From NCBI RefSeq assembly GCF_002575655.3, contig NC_053036.3:162230627-162294626 (forward strand): 64,000 bases of DNA, given 5' to 3'. The notes below the pieces were generated by a model. It was not told where the DNA came from, did not search any database, and saw only the letters and a program-made list of their open reading frames with translations. This stretch comes from Aegilops tauschii subsp. strangulata (taxonomy: Eukaryota; Streptophyta; Magnoliopsida; Poales; Poaceae). Position 1 is the stretch's first letter; every line of letters begins with the position of its first letter. Made by a program: the position numbers and the translations under genes. Positions 11,140-22,597 of the stretch are shown here, one piece after another.

Positions 11140-12250
11140 ATCTACATGAAAAACTTGCTGCTATTCATAAGCTTTCCAACGGTATATTATGTGTTATATT
11201 TCGATGAACGGTTTAAAATTTTCATGTATACCATTTAAAACACATTTTTTATGTGTTCAAAAAATTCTTTTGAACCATCGCGAGTATGAAAAACTGATCA
11301 ACATGGGAAAGTTGCGTGTTTTCAACAGCTTTCCATCGGTAAATCATTTGCTCAATTTCGGTAAGAGGTTTGGGAGTTACGGGCAAAAAACAACACATCA
11401 AAAACAGAGTGAAGTTCAAACAGAACTGCCAGAGAAGTTCAAGTACTTCACGCAGTGCATTTCCTTTCACGATGAAGGCAAAAATCGTGATCTCGTCATT
11501 TTCTAAATTACTTGAAAAGAACTGGGAATTAGAGAAAACTTTACATACGAAAAAGTATCGCATTTCCGATAGCTATCCATCGGTATATTATTTGCCCCAT
11601 TCCGACAAAGTTTGCAAAATTACAGCCAAAAAAGTATTTAACCATTTTCAAAATTTACTAAAAACTGTAAGAAATTTGGAAAAATAATATATACCAAAAA
11701 GTTTCGCATTTCCTCGAGCTTTCCAACGCCATATCACTTGCTACATTCGGACGTGCGGTTAAAAAATTAACTCGAAAATACAAACTCGGTGGAACTTGGA
11801 CCGTTTTCTAAATTACTCTTAAACCGTTCAAAATTAGAAAAAACTTTCTACATGAAAAAGAAGCGCGTTTTCATAAGCTTTCCAACGTCATATCATTTGC
11901 CTCAATTGGATTAGCCGTTTAGAAACGGCATAAAAAATACAAACCCGGCTGTTCGGTTTGCGAAATTCTACGATTTTTTAAATTACTCTTTAACCTTTGT
12001 GAATTAGAGAAAACTTTCTACATGTGTAAGGAGCGCATTTGCAGCAGCTTTCCAACACCATATTATTTGCCTCATTCGGATAAACGGTTTAGAAATTGGA
12101 TCGGAAATACGGTTCACGTTTTTTGTATGAGGAAAAAATGGTTTCAAAACTGTTCTTAAACTGCTTACATTTTGCCAAAAATTTAACTTACGTCATTATA
12201 CTCGTGTACATAGCTTTCCAACGGTATATTGCAAGCCCCATTTGGGCAAT
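11140..12250 (-). repeat. degenerate subterminal repeats (reverse of 4.2-4.75 kb)
   Basis: Seven units share an AGCTTTCCAACGGTATAT-like core near 11169, 11325, 11570, 11717, 11876, 12047 and 12211, spaced about 145-245 bp apart. On the minus strand each reads CCGTTGGAAAGCT followed by CATGTAGAAAGTTTT and ACGGTTTAAGAG, the same order as the repeats in element I. Confidence 0.6.
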
Positions 12251-12582
12251 GTTTGCAGAAGTTCAACCTAGCATTGGGGGAAGTTCAGGTCGAACAATTC
12301 AGGTAGTAAAATTGCAACAGACGCAAGTTCATCATGTCCCAAGAGCAAATCCGCCAACGAGCGAGTTTCCTATTTAAAACGGGTGTTTAGTTGCTAAAAA
12401 CAGTTTCCAGATTACACTTACATCACATAGAACACGACCGACCAGAATAATTCGCGCAGGGAGACACAATTGCGAAGATAGCCCGAAGGTCAGGTTCCTA
12501 CGGAGAGAGGTTCAGGTTGTGTAACTCAGGAAGTTCAGGTTGTGATCAGAATAATATTCTGACCCGTGATCAGAATAGTGTT

Positions 12583-12601
12583 TATATATATATATATATA
12601 T
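12583..12601. repeat. (TA)n at the right end of element II
   Basis: About nine TA units lie between the terminus of element II and the MITE-like element that follows. Confidence 0.85.
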
Positions 12602-12977
12602 GGACAAATTTTATCTACCACCAGTGGTAGTTACCACCACTTGAGTTTTGTATGTTGTATGTAGTATCTATCAAATCGGAGAGTATGTACGCGTGGTATG
12701 TAGTATATAAGAATGTTTAGGTAGTATATATACTATTTTTTGCTAGTATGTATCGCATTTTGAGTACACTCTCTTTTACGTACAAATGTGCACATATTTC
12801 ACAAATATAATAAAAATTATGGGCCAACTTGCAATTTTTTCATGTAACTCACTTTGGAGTATCTTATATATAGTATATGAACATACTTCAAATGATAAAG
12901 TAGAATATATACTACCACATGGTAGTATATGAGATATGTGGGGTAACTACCCCTGGGTGGTAGGATGGATTTTCCCT
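12602..12977. mobile_element. MITE-like element, about 375 bp
   Basis: The left end reads GGACAAATTTTATCTACCACC and then GTGGTAGTTACCACC. The minus strand of the right end reads AGGGAAAATCCATCCTACCACC and then GGGGTAGTTACCCC. Together they form an imperfect inverted repeat of about 38 bp. The interior is AT-rich with repeated GTAGTATAT motifs. No clear TSD is seen because the left flank is (TA)n and the right flank (TG)n. The superfamily is unknown. Confidence 0.5.
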
Positions 12978-12992
12978 GTGTGTGTGTGTGTG
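12978..12992. repeat. (TG)n microsatellite
   Basis: Seven TG units border the right end of the MITE-like element. Confidence 0.8.
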
Positions 12993-13387
12993 TTCTATCC
13001 TCTACAACATTCACTTATAGCTATGTCTTCAAGTTGCCATTTTCTGCGCTAAGTGAATGTGATCAGACCCTAACCCTTTCTGTGCTTATCCATCAAACTC
13101 GCCGTCTCTTCATATGCATCCTATTGACACGTGTTGAATGTCTTCACTTTGTCCTTGTCAGCTGAAGATACAAAGACACACTTTAAAAACTGCTTTTATT
13201 ATCTCTATCCTTTTTGCCTGAATACCGGAGAAGCCGGAACGACCACCCGGCAAACCAGGCGCGCGTGGGTCGTGGCTCAACCTTCAATAAGTTGCATGCT
13301 TGCCACGTGTCCTTCAGATGTGAACCGCCAGGGGCACCTGAGTAATTGCACCGCGCCGTCCCTCCTCCTTATAAATACTTCACCCCC
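12993..13387 (+). other. 5' leader region of the copia-type element, left part
   Basis: Non-coding DNA with GTCTTCAAG and TGTCTTCACTTTG motifs like those in the retroelement's LTR. It ends at a TATA-type box and is interrupted there by the LINE. The matching right half resumes at 15980. The 5' LTR is not visible in the window. Confidence 0.4.
13370..13377 (+). promoter_or_regulatory. TATA box split from its leader by the LINE
   Basis: TATAAATA follows a pyrimidine-rich CCTCCTCC. After the LINE the sequence resumes with a CT-rich leader (CATTATCTCTTCTTCCC) and an ATG at 16061. The LINE therefore sits a few bases downstream of the TATA box. Confidence 0.45.
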
Positions 13388-15824
13388 GACCTCCTCCTTA
13401 TAAATTGCACTGGGAAAGAAGCCCTCCTCTTTCAAGCCTACACCGACAGGTTGGGCACCTCGTCCCCAACCACCATGAAATTTGACCTACCAACCCTAAT
13501 CCGTCCCAGGGTGAATTTGGATCACCTCACCACACCTTTCACCACGGAGGAAATCGACAGAGTCATCCTTGAAATGCCCGTCGACCGAGCCCCGGGCCCT
13601 GACGGTTTTAGTGCCCTCTTCCTCAAGGCTTGCTGGCCCATTATTAAGCATGATTTCTATTTGCTCTGCGATCAATTCTATGAGGGCAATCTCAACTTGC
13701 AAAGCATTAATGACGGCCTCATCACTCTAATACCTAAGACTAGATCCCCATCTACAGTCAATGACTACAGACCAATTACATTGCTCAATTGCTGTCTGAA
13801 ACTAATCACCAAGCTCCTCGCTAATAGGCTGCAGCGAGTTATCCTCAAGATTATTCATCGCAACCAATATGGTTTCATCAAAGGGCGATCTATTCAAGAC
13901 TGCCTCGCTTGGTCTTTTTCAATATATCCATCAGTGCCAAACCTCCAAGAAGAAAATTGTCCTCCTTAAATTGGATTTTGCCAAAGCGTTCGACACAATT
14001 GAGCATGAACCAATGATTAACATCATGCGTCACATGGGCTTTAATGACAAGTGGCTCTCCTGGATACGCTCAATCTTCTCCTCGGGCCGCTCGTCTATCC
14101 TATTGAATGGAGTCCCGGGCCGACAGTTTCATTGCCGACGTGGAGTCCGACAAGGAGACCCGTTATCCCCGCTAATCTTTGTGCTCGCCGCGGACCTTTT
14201 ACAATCAGCAATCAATGAGGCTTACCAGAATGGCTTAATTCATTTGCCCTTCCCCGACCGAGGTGACATGGACTACCCCATCATTTAATATGCGGACGAC
14301 ACTCTACTAATCATGCCTACTTGCCCAATCCAAGCTGCAGTCATTAAAAAGATTCTGGTTGATTATGCTGACTCCATTGGTCTTAAAATAAACTTCCACA
14401 AATCAACGCTCATTCCAATTAATGTGGAGGAGGATCTCACAGACAGATTAGCAGCCATCTTTGAATGCTCGGTTGGTTCGCTGCCATTCACCTACCTTGG
14501 ATTGCCCATGGGCACGTCGCGGCCCTCTATCCATGAGCTCATGCCCCTGGTCAGCTCGGTAGAACGCAACATGACATCCACGTTGTCGCTCATGTCCTAT
14601 GCTGGAAAACTTACCCTGTTGAATTCCACGATCACATCTCTGTTGATTTATGCCATGTGCACCCTGCAGCTCCCTCCAAAGTTGATTGAAATGTTGGACA
14701 AGATCAGACGTCGTTGCCTCTGGATCAAGAAAACCGACCGTGGGGAGAAATGGAATTCCCTGGCGGCTTGGGACATGGTTTGCAAGCCTAAGAACAAAGG
14801 TGGCCTCGGAGTTCTAAATCTTCGACTACAAAATGAAGCGCTGCTCATGAAGTTTCTACAAAAGTTTTATAGTAAAATGGATGTTCCGTGGGTGCAACTT
14901 ACCTGGGATGCATACTACAACGACAAAATCCCGCATGCCACGGACCTGGTGGGCTCCTTTTGGTGGCGTGACATCCTCAAGCTCACTCCCATGTTTAGGG
15001 GGGTCTCGATGGTCAACGTGGTTCGTGGATCCACCACTCTTTTCTGGAAAGACCTTTGGGCCCAAGAAACTCTCATGCTTTCGCATCCTCGGGCTTTCTC
15101 CTACACGACTCAAGAGGATGCCTCGGTCAAGGATTTCTTGCGCATCACGTCGCTCCATGAGGCCTTCCACCTCCCTTTGTCCCCGCAGGCGCATGCTGAG
15201 ATTCAAGACATCCAAACCAAAACAACCTAGTTTCAACCCTCTTCGGCTGCCTATGATGTGTGGCACTATGTCTGGGGCAAGGCAATATTCAAGTCTACTG
15301 ATTACTACAATCACTACTTCCGAGACATCCAGGCACATCCGATCTTCCAGTGGATTTGGAAATCCAAGTGTACAATGAAAATAAAGGTTTTTGGTTGGCT
15401 ACTCTTCAATGACAGGCTCAACACGCGCAACATGTTGAAGAGGAGGCACTACGACATTGGTGATGACCATACATGTCTTTTATGTGATCTTGATGTTGAA
15501 GAAACGGTTGACCACATGATCTTCACCTGCTCCTTCAGCCGTCAGTGTTGGGCACGCCTTAATCTCAACTGGGAGCCGTTTGCCAGCAGGTTCCAAGCCA
15601 TTCAAGACAAAAGAGAGAGCCGTGCCACGAAGATGCTTCTGGAAAAGTTCCTCCTCACTGCATGGAGCTTATGGAAAGAAAGGAACAACAAGCACTTTAG
15701 AGCTGTGAACCCTACGTTGCAATCCTGGCTAGTTAGGTTTATTACTGATTTTTCTTTGCTCCAGCACAGAGTTAAGGAGGCGTGTAGGCCTCTGGTGCTA
15801 GACTTCGTAGCCTCTCTTACTTAG
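13388..15824 (+). pseudogene. LINE reverse transcriptase, broken ORF2
   Basis: This is a non-LTR reverse transcriptase. Visible motifs in order: APGPDGF (about 13595), NDYRPITLLN (about 13760), LKLDFAKAFDT (about 13970), RQGDPLSPLIF (about 14150), YADD catalytic motif (14289-14300), FTYLGLPMG (about 14490), and a C-terminal zinc-binding RT-associated domain with CLLC and DHMIFTC (about 15475-15530). The ORF is broken by one extra T in a T run near 13915-13919, a TAA at 14286-14288 directly before YADD, and a TAG at 15228-15230. The N-terminal endonuclease is absent. The breaks mean no functional product. Confidence 0.92.
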
Positions 15825-15964
15825 CTCCTTTTGTTTATCTCCCCCCCACACCAAAAGGTTAGGGCTTCTCTCCCCCCAATCTGTTGTAAATATACTATGT
15901 ACAGTGGTGACACCTCTTAATACAATACAACAGGAGCCTTTCCTACTGTTTCCTGTTCAAAAAA
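13388..15964 (+). mobile_element. 5'-truncated LINE, 2.6 kb, with 15-bp TSD
   Basis: The body is flanked by the perfect duplication AAATACTTCACCCCC (13373-13387 and 15965-15979). The 3' end is an A tract preceded by TTAATACAATACAA. Only the reverse transcriptase and C-terminal part are present; the endonuclease is missing. This is the usual 5' truncation of non-LTR retrotransposons. The insertion lies in the leader of the copia-type element. Confidence 0.9.
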
Positions 15965-15979
15965 AAATACTTCACCCCC

Positions 15980-16693
15980 TCCCCCCCGGTCATTATCTCT
16001 TCTTCCCTCGCCATCTCGCTCAAACCCTAGCGCCACCGATAGCATCCGTCGTCGCCGGAGATGAAGCGCTTCGCTGCCGCGACCTCTCCGACGTCGTCTT
16101 CACGCCGGCCGCGGACATCTTCCTCCCGCCGCCGCCGTAGGTGTCTTCCGCCGCCAAGCTAGGGCGCGGGAGATTTGACTGCTCGGCCTCTCTACTTCTT
16201 GTCTAGCAGTTCGTCGTGCAGTAAACAAGAACTCACTTTTACCGTTTATTTTGATCCGTTGAACTGCCCACATCTTCCAAAAGTTGTTTCTACACTTCCA
16301 AATCCGAATCTTTCCTTTTATGCATCTCATAACTTGCAAGTATGTTCACTTATGCATCACAACTAGTTAGATTCCTCACTTGTACTTATTCATGGATTCG
16401 TACAAATCTGGAACCAACTCACATCGATAAGTGAATGTCTTTGCACTATGAGGTCAATGTCTTCAAACTGGTTTATCTTCAAAATCTTCTGAGAATGCAT
16501 ATGACCTCTTCCCCTTCCCTCGCATCTCTAATGTTGTCATAGGTACAAGTCCGTGGGAGAAACCCTTGGTTCTCATAGTCTGCATTCATTTGCAGAGTTC
16601 TTACAGCATCACATCGAATCACCTGAAGCCAGCTCCTATCTGACCAGCCAACTGAAGCCAAACACAGTTGTGAAGCCTTTCAGCCTGAATTCA
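15980..16693 (+). other. leader of the copia-type element, right part
   Basis: After the LINE the leader continues with a pyrimidine-rich stretch and CAAACCCTAG, typical of grass 5' UTRs, then the short ORF at 16061. From 16163 to 16690 there is AT-richer DNA with repeated CTTCA words, possibly an intron. A 5' splice site is not certain. Confidence 0.35.
16061..16162 (+). CDS. 33-residue arginine/serine-rich ORF
   Basis: ATG in a fair context (GGAGATGA) follows the leader. The product starts MKRFAAATSP and is rich in Ser and Arg, with a run of five Arg. It may be the N-terminus of the element's large ORF, separated by an intron or decay. No function can be assigned. Confidence 0.3.
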   Translation: MKRFAAATSPTSSSRRPRTSSSRRRRRCLPPPS

Positions 16694-19600
16694 ATGGCAG
16701 GAGGAAAATCCTCAAAGAAGGGTGGCAGGCAGCACCGTGGTAACACTGCTAAGGATTTGCCACCAGATCTGTATGAGATGTACAAGACTGACCCAGAAGA
16801 AACCTATGGGGAGCGCAAGTCTCAAGTTCAATGGATTCACAGATACTAGGCGGAACAATGTTCTTATATCACTTTGTGACTTCAAAGTACGCCGATAGGA
16901 ATGCTGTAAGGCCTCCTTGGGCGGATATTGTGTACAGGAAGCTTCACCCCAAGACAAAGCCTGAAGCCATTGCTAAAAGCTTCTATCCTTGCATGGTCAG
17001 AGGTCCAATGCCTGAGATTGCCTACCCATCCAGTCTTTGATGGTGTCGTTAGGATGACTTATTTGAAGCCAACCTTCAGTTTGCTAAGGCTTCAGCAACT
17101 CAAAACAAGAAGGACCTTGGACTTGACTTTAACCCAGGTCCAGCTGCTCCAAGGCCAGATGGGAGTCGTGAAGCTGAACAAAATCTCATTGGTCCTTTCA
17201 ACAACTTTGATGGGCTTCTCTCCCACATCGCTGCATGATACGTCTCCAACGTATCTATAATTTTTGATTGTTCCATGCTATTATATTATCCATCTAGGAT
17301 ATTTATATGCATTTATATGCTATTTTATATGATTTTTGGGACTAACCTATTAACCTAGAGCCCAATGCTAGTTTCTATTTTTCCTTGTTTTTGAGTATCG
17401 CAGAAATGGAAAACCAAACGGAGTCCAATTGACCTGAAATTTCACGGAGATTATTTTTGGACCAATTGACAAAACGGAGTCCAACAGACCTGAAATTTCA
17501 CGGAAATGGAAAACCAAACGGAGCCCACGGAGTATCGAAGATGGACCAGAAGAGTCCCGAGGCACCCACGAGGGTGGGGGCGCGCCCTACCCCCCTGGGC
17601 ACGCCCTCCTACCTCGTGGCCGCCTCGGAGACCCCCCTGACTTGTTCCCGACGCCAAAAATCCCTATAAATATAGAGACCCCCGAAAAGAAACCTAGATC
17701 GGGAGTTCCTCCGCCGCAAGCCTCTGTAGCCACCAAAAACCAATCGGGGCCCTCTTCCGGCACCCTGCCGGAGGGGGGATCCATCACCGGTGGCCATCTT
17801 CATCATCCCGAGGAGGGAGTAGTTCACCCTCGGGGCTGAGGGTATGTACCAGTAGCTATGTGTTTGATCTCTCTCTCTCTCTCGTGTTCTTGATTTGGCA
17901 CGGTCTTGATGGATCTTATGATGTTTCTGCCCCTCTACTCTCTTGTAATGGATTGAGTTTTCCCTTTGAAGTTATCTTATCGGATTGAGTCTTTAAGGAT
18001 TTGAGAACACTTGATGTATGTCTTGCGTGGGATACCCGTGGTAACAATGGGGTATTCTATTGATTCACTTGATGTATGTTTTGGTGATCAACTTGCCGGT
18101 TCCGTGACCTTGGGAATCTATGCATAGGGGTTGGCACACGTTTTCGTCTTGACTCTCTGGTAGAAACTTTGGGGCACTCTTTGAAGTTCTTTGTGTTGGT
18201 TGAATAGATGAATCTGAGATTGTGTGATACATATCGTATAATCAAACCCACGGATACTTGAGGTGACATTGGAGTATCTAGGTGACATTAGGGTTTTGGT
18301 TGATTTGTGTCTTAAGGTGTTATTCTAGTACGAACTCTAGGATAGATCGAACGGAAAGAATAGCTTCGTGTTATTTCACTACGGACTCTTGAATAGATCG
18401 ATCAGAAAGAATAACTTTGAGGTGGTTACGTACCCTACAATAATCTCTTCGCTTGTTCTCCGCTATTAGTGACTCTTTGTTACATGTTGAGGGATAGTTA
18501 TATGATCCAATTATGTTATTATTGTTGAGAGAACTTGCACTAGTGAAAGTATGAACCCTAGTCCTTGTTTCCTAGCATTGCAATACCGTTTACGCTCACT
18601 TTTATCGCTTGTTACCTTGCTGTTTTTATAAGTTCAGATTACAAAAACCTATATCTACCATCCATATTGCACTTGTATCACCATCTCTTCGCTGAACTAG
18701 TGCACCTATACAATTTACCATTGTATTGGGTGTGTTGGGGACACAAGAGACTCTTTGTTATTTGGTTGCAGGGTTGTTTGAGACAGACCATCTTCATCCT
18801 ATGCCTCCCACGGATTGATAAACCTTAGGTCATCCACTTGAGGGAAATTTGCTACTGTCCTACAAACCTCTACACTTGGAGGCCCAACAACGTCTACAAG
18901 AAGAAGGTTGTGTAGTAGACATCACTGCACAAAGGGCCACTGTTGAAGAAGCGGCTGGTGAAGAGGAACCTAAGGATGTTCCAGAGCACCCGAAGCCAAA
19001 GAAAAAGTCTAAGGCTTCAAATCTTCTGCTGCTCCAAAGGCTTCAAGTGTGAAGCCATTGCAATCTACACCACCTGAATCCAGTGTGCAGTCTGAGGACT
19101 TGTCTCACATCTCCAAGAAGTCCAAGAAGCCCAAGAAGATTTCTGGGCATGACCTCACGCCAGCAAACATCCTGCGCAATGAAGATGATGTCATAGATCT
19201 GTCTAGTGATGATCTTGCTGATGATGCTCTGGAAATGCTTATCAAGAGCAAGCAGGAGGCCGAAATCTTCAAAGATTTGCCTCTCTTTGATGCTGATATT
19301 CTCAACAACTTCATCGATGGATGGTTTAAAGACACTTCTCTCAACATTGATGATCTGCAGTTGCCAATTGACATCAGCGTCACATTCCAGGGATGCATAG
19401 CCAAAGAGCTTGCTATCGCTCAAAAGATTGTTGAGCTGAAAAACAAAATAGACCATGAAAAGGCCCTCTTCAAGAAGCATATGGCCAGGCTCAGTGTCAC
19501 TGAAGTGCAAAACTTCAAGCAAATGATGATTGACCTCAAGGTTGAGTTCCAAAAGAGACGTGATGAAGCCAAGGGCTCACGTGAGCGCATGAAGTACTAT

Positions 19601-22597
19601 GCTGAGAAGTGTGTACAGGCTCACAATGAGGCTGTGAAGAGAAAGGCTCTTGGGTGTCCAGGCATTGACCCCAAGCTGGCTGCCAAGAAGAAGAAGCCAG
19701 CTGCTGCTGAACCCGGAGCCCCAAGACAGGAAAGACCAAGCATTGTCTTCCGTGCCAGCATGACTGGCTCGAAGCCAAAGGTCCCTTCAGCAGCTTCTGA
19801 GCAGAAGAAGATGAAGCAGGCTGAAGCTGAAGCTGAAGCTGAAGCCAAGAAGCGAAAGAATCATGATGCTTCTGATGCTGCTCCATCCAAGAAGAAGTTG
19901 AAGACAAAGTCTTCAAAGTCTTCTTGCAAAGAACATGCTGCTCCCCAAGAACCATTGCTCGTTGAGCCCATTTCTATTGCACTGCCAGCCTCCACCAACC
20001 GTGAACATCGTCTCATCGTGCATGAGCCTGCTACCACAGAGGCTCATGAGTCTGAACATATTCCAGCTGCAGGCCCCATCACAGCTGAAGACATTGGTCA
20101 TGATGACAATGTTGAAGATGATGAAGTCCTTCCTTAGTTTCCCCAGCTCATGCCCAAGGTGGTATCATCGCCTGCTCCCACGAGCAGTGAACAAATAACA
20201 TTGGCGGTCCCATGATGCCAATCACACAGGATGAGTTCTGGGAAGATCAACACCCCAAATCCCCACCGCATGAAGCCATACCTCGCACACTGCCAGCTCA
20301 AGCCACTACTCCAGTGATTGAGACTCCACATGAGACACCAGAGGACATGGAGAAGACCACACCATCATGACAAGCGTCGCCATCCTTCCGAAGGCTTCGC
20401 AGAGGCCCTAGGCCCACGGTATCCATGTCAAGCATTCCTGAAGAGGATGTGCACACCACAAGCTCAGTAGCACGTCAAGTGTTTCCTGAAGCCATCCCTT
20501 CAGTTACTGCTCAAGAGTCTGAAGCCAAAGAGGCTGAAGATATTCCGGCTGCATCAGCCGATGAAAGAGAAGAAGAAGAACACGAACTTATTCCCCCTAC
20601 TGTTGAATCAAGAGAGGATGAAGATGTTATTGAACCTGACCCGCCAGTTGTTGAAACCACTGAAGCCCCTGCACCTGATGATGTTGCTGCCACTACTACT
20701 AAAGCCAATGACATTGTCATGGCTAAAGTCAATGCTTCCCATGACGCCACCCCTCAGTCTGAAGCTCCTGATGCCACGAAAGATCTTCAACCATCCTCCT
20801 CGGATGTTGTTGCTGCTCCACCTGTTCCACATACGATGGCAAGGGCATTCAATCGTGTGGGTGAGCTCATCAGCATCAAGTGGCCGATTATGACACCTCC
20901 AGTTGCTCATGGTCCCCAATATGATTACCATGTTGAGCAAAGGCCTCAGACACAAAAGCCGAAGCCCAGACTGCCAAGGCTTCCAAGTGTTGTTACAACT
21001 CAGGGTGCCTTCAGTGTCCTGAGCTTCAGAGAGCACAACACATTCTTCGACTCGGCTAATCCATACAAGAAGCCAAAGATCTCCTCTGACAGGTTCTGGA
21101 GCCACCAGCAACACAGCTACTACTCATGCATTCTCTACAACCAAGACAAGATCTTTCCCCACAAGCGTCTGGATTGTGATGACATTGTTGGGCTGCCATG
21201 CCTTGAAGAGGCTCTTGACTGCTTTCGAGAAGTTGGTCTGCTCCCATTTGTCATCGACAAGGAGCACTGGAATGAAGAGCTTCTGCTGCAATTCTTTGCC
21301 ACCCTTCATATATCAGGCTACAACAGGGATCCGAAGACATGGGTCCTTGAGTGGGATGACAAGTGATGTTCATCATGAAGCCAAAGCTCAAGATATCATC
21401 GAGCTCACTTCCCTGCCCACTCCTGGTGATCTGTATGAGCCAGGTTGTCAGCGCTATGAGAAAGAATTGCAGAGTGTCTTCCAGAAACCTAAGCCCAACA
21501 TGAGTCAAATGCTCAGTATGATGAAGCCATTGCCAGTTGATGGTGAATACCCCAAAGAATTCTATGTCAATGACCTCGAGTATCTGCCCCACACTATCTA
21601 TCACATGCTAAGGCATACTCTCTGGCCAATTAAGGGGCATTATCCTCACGCCAAGATTGATGGCACCGTGAATACATTGGTCTTCAATATCATCAATGGC
21701 ATCAGATTCAATACTCAAGACTTCTTCATCCATCAGTTGGCTGCCTCAGGAATTGACCTGTTTGGCCTCAAGTTCTATGCTCCATGAGTTATGTGGCTCA
21801 CTAAGCTTCACTCCACAATCAACTATCAAGCTTCAGCGCGCAACCATGTTGTATTTCTGCCTGAAGTGGATATGTCTCATGAAGCCATATACCCTGAGCC
21901 TGCAAAGGAGCATGTTCGCGAAGATAATGATGCCTTCCAACGCTTCACTCAACCACTTGAAGGGATTCATGTGCCAAATCCAATCACTACTATTGCTGGT
22001 CCTCTTGTCGGTCAGCTTAGGCTGCCGCATCGTGCCAACACTGATGCAACGGCCAGCACAGTAGCCCAAAGGCCTAAGAAACATACTCGCGTCCTGAATG
22101 ACAGAGAGCTTCTCGTGTCACTTCATCAGAAACAAGATAGGCATCATGATTGGATGAAGCGCCAAATGCAAAGTCTTCTGGTTGATGTCAATCGCATTCG
22201 CAACCTTGCTACCAAGAACTCATTTGTTGCTCATGAAGCCTGTCGGCGTGCCTGGAAGAGCCTCACCATGCTCTGTTCTGAAGACGATCTTCGAGCAGAT
22301 GGCCTCACTGACGCTTCAAGTTTGTCTCCAGGCCTCCATCGTCTGCAAGTTGGCGTCCAACTCCTTCCATTGAAGATTCAGAGCATTCATCTTCGGCTCC
22401 AAGTATTGTTGCGAGAGTCATTGATGAAGAAGACGACGCCACTTCACCTGCGATGGCTTCACTGTGCCAAGATTTTGCATCAGGCCCCTCTGCACCGCCA
22501 AACTCCAACATCGACCCAGCTGCCCCAACATCTTCACCAACACCGCCTGGGAACGAATAGACACTCTATGTCTTCAAACCTTTTTGGTCATTCCTGA
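16694..22597 (+). pseudogene. large decayed ORF of a non-autonomous copia-type element
   Basis: Frames follow one another from MAGGKSSKKGG (16694) through a solo LTR (17236-18924) to about 22597: 16694-17220, 18925-20137, 20425-21366, 21371-21787 and 21791-22597. The predicted protein is Lys/Glu-rich with low-complexity linkers, then a conserved-looking segment (about 21000-21790) with DRFWSHQQHSYYSC, HWNEELLLQFFATLHISGY, WVLEW and NDLEYLPHTIYHMLRHTLWP. This resembles the 'putative plant transposon protein' family found in grasses. I see no gag knuckle, protease, integrase or RT motif. Several stops and shifts break it (near 16847, 20138, 21366 and 21787). Confidence 0.6.
17236..18924 (+). 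mobile_element. solo LTR, 1,689 bp, TSD CTGCA
   Basis: It starts TGATACGTCTCCAACGTATC and ends GTGTAGTAGACATCA. A perfect 5-bp duplication, CTGCA, flanks it (17231-17235 and 18925-18929). The TATA-like CCTATAAATATAG lies near 17663. It is the same LTR family as the pair at 31225 and 36628. No internal region is present, so this is the product of LTR-LTR recombination. It interrupts the large ORF, whose frame continues across the site once the insert and one CTGCA are discounted. Confidence 0.92.

Larger units (their letters stand above)
6523..12582. mobile_element. (TA)n-flanked DNA element II, 6.1 kb
   Basis: The left terminus (6527-6569, CACTATTCTAATCATGG then TAGAATAGTTATTTGGATCA) and the minus strand of the right terminus (12541-12582, CACTATTCTGATCACGGG then CAGAATATTATTCTGATCA) form an imperfect inverted repeat of about 41 bp. 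Short TA tracts border both ends. Inside, from left to right, are a GC-rich gene-like region (6.56-7.85 kb), an AT-rich array with AAGTTCAA motifs (8.5-10.8 kb) and subterminal repeats with CTTTCCAACGG (11.15-12.25 kb). No transposase is seen. It resembles the (TA)n-associated elements described as Micron in rice and TAFT in maize, but membership is not shown. Confidence 0.55.

Noticed and set aside
10829..11690. Small ORFs at 10829-11101, 11189-11506 and 11370-11687 as genes
   Set aside because: They overlap the degenerate repeats, have the composition of the repeats and lack start context or conserved domains.
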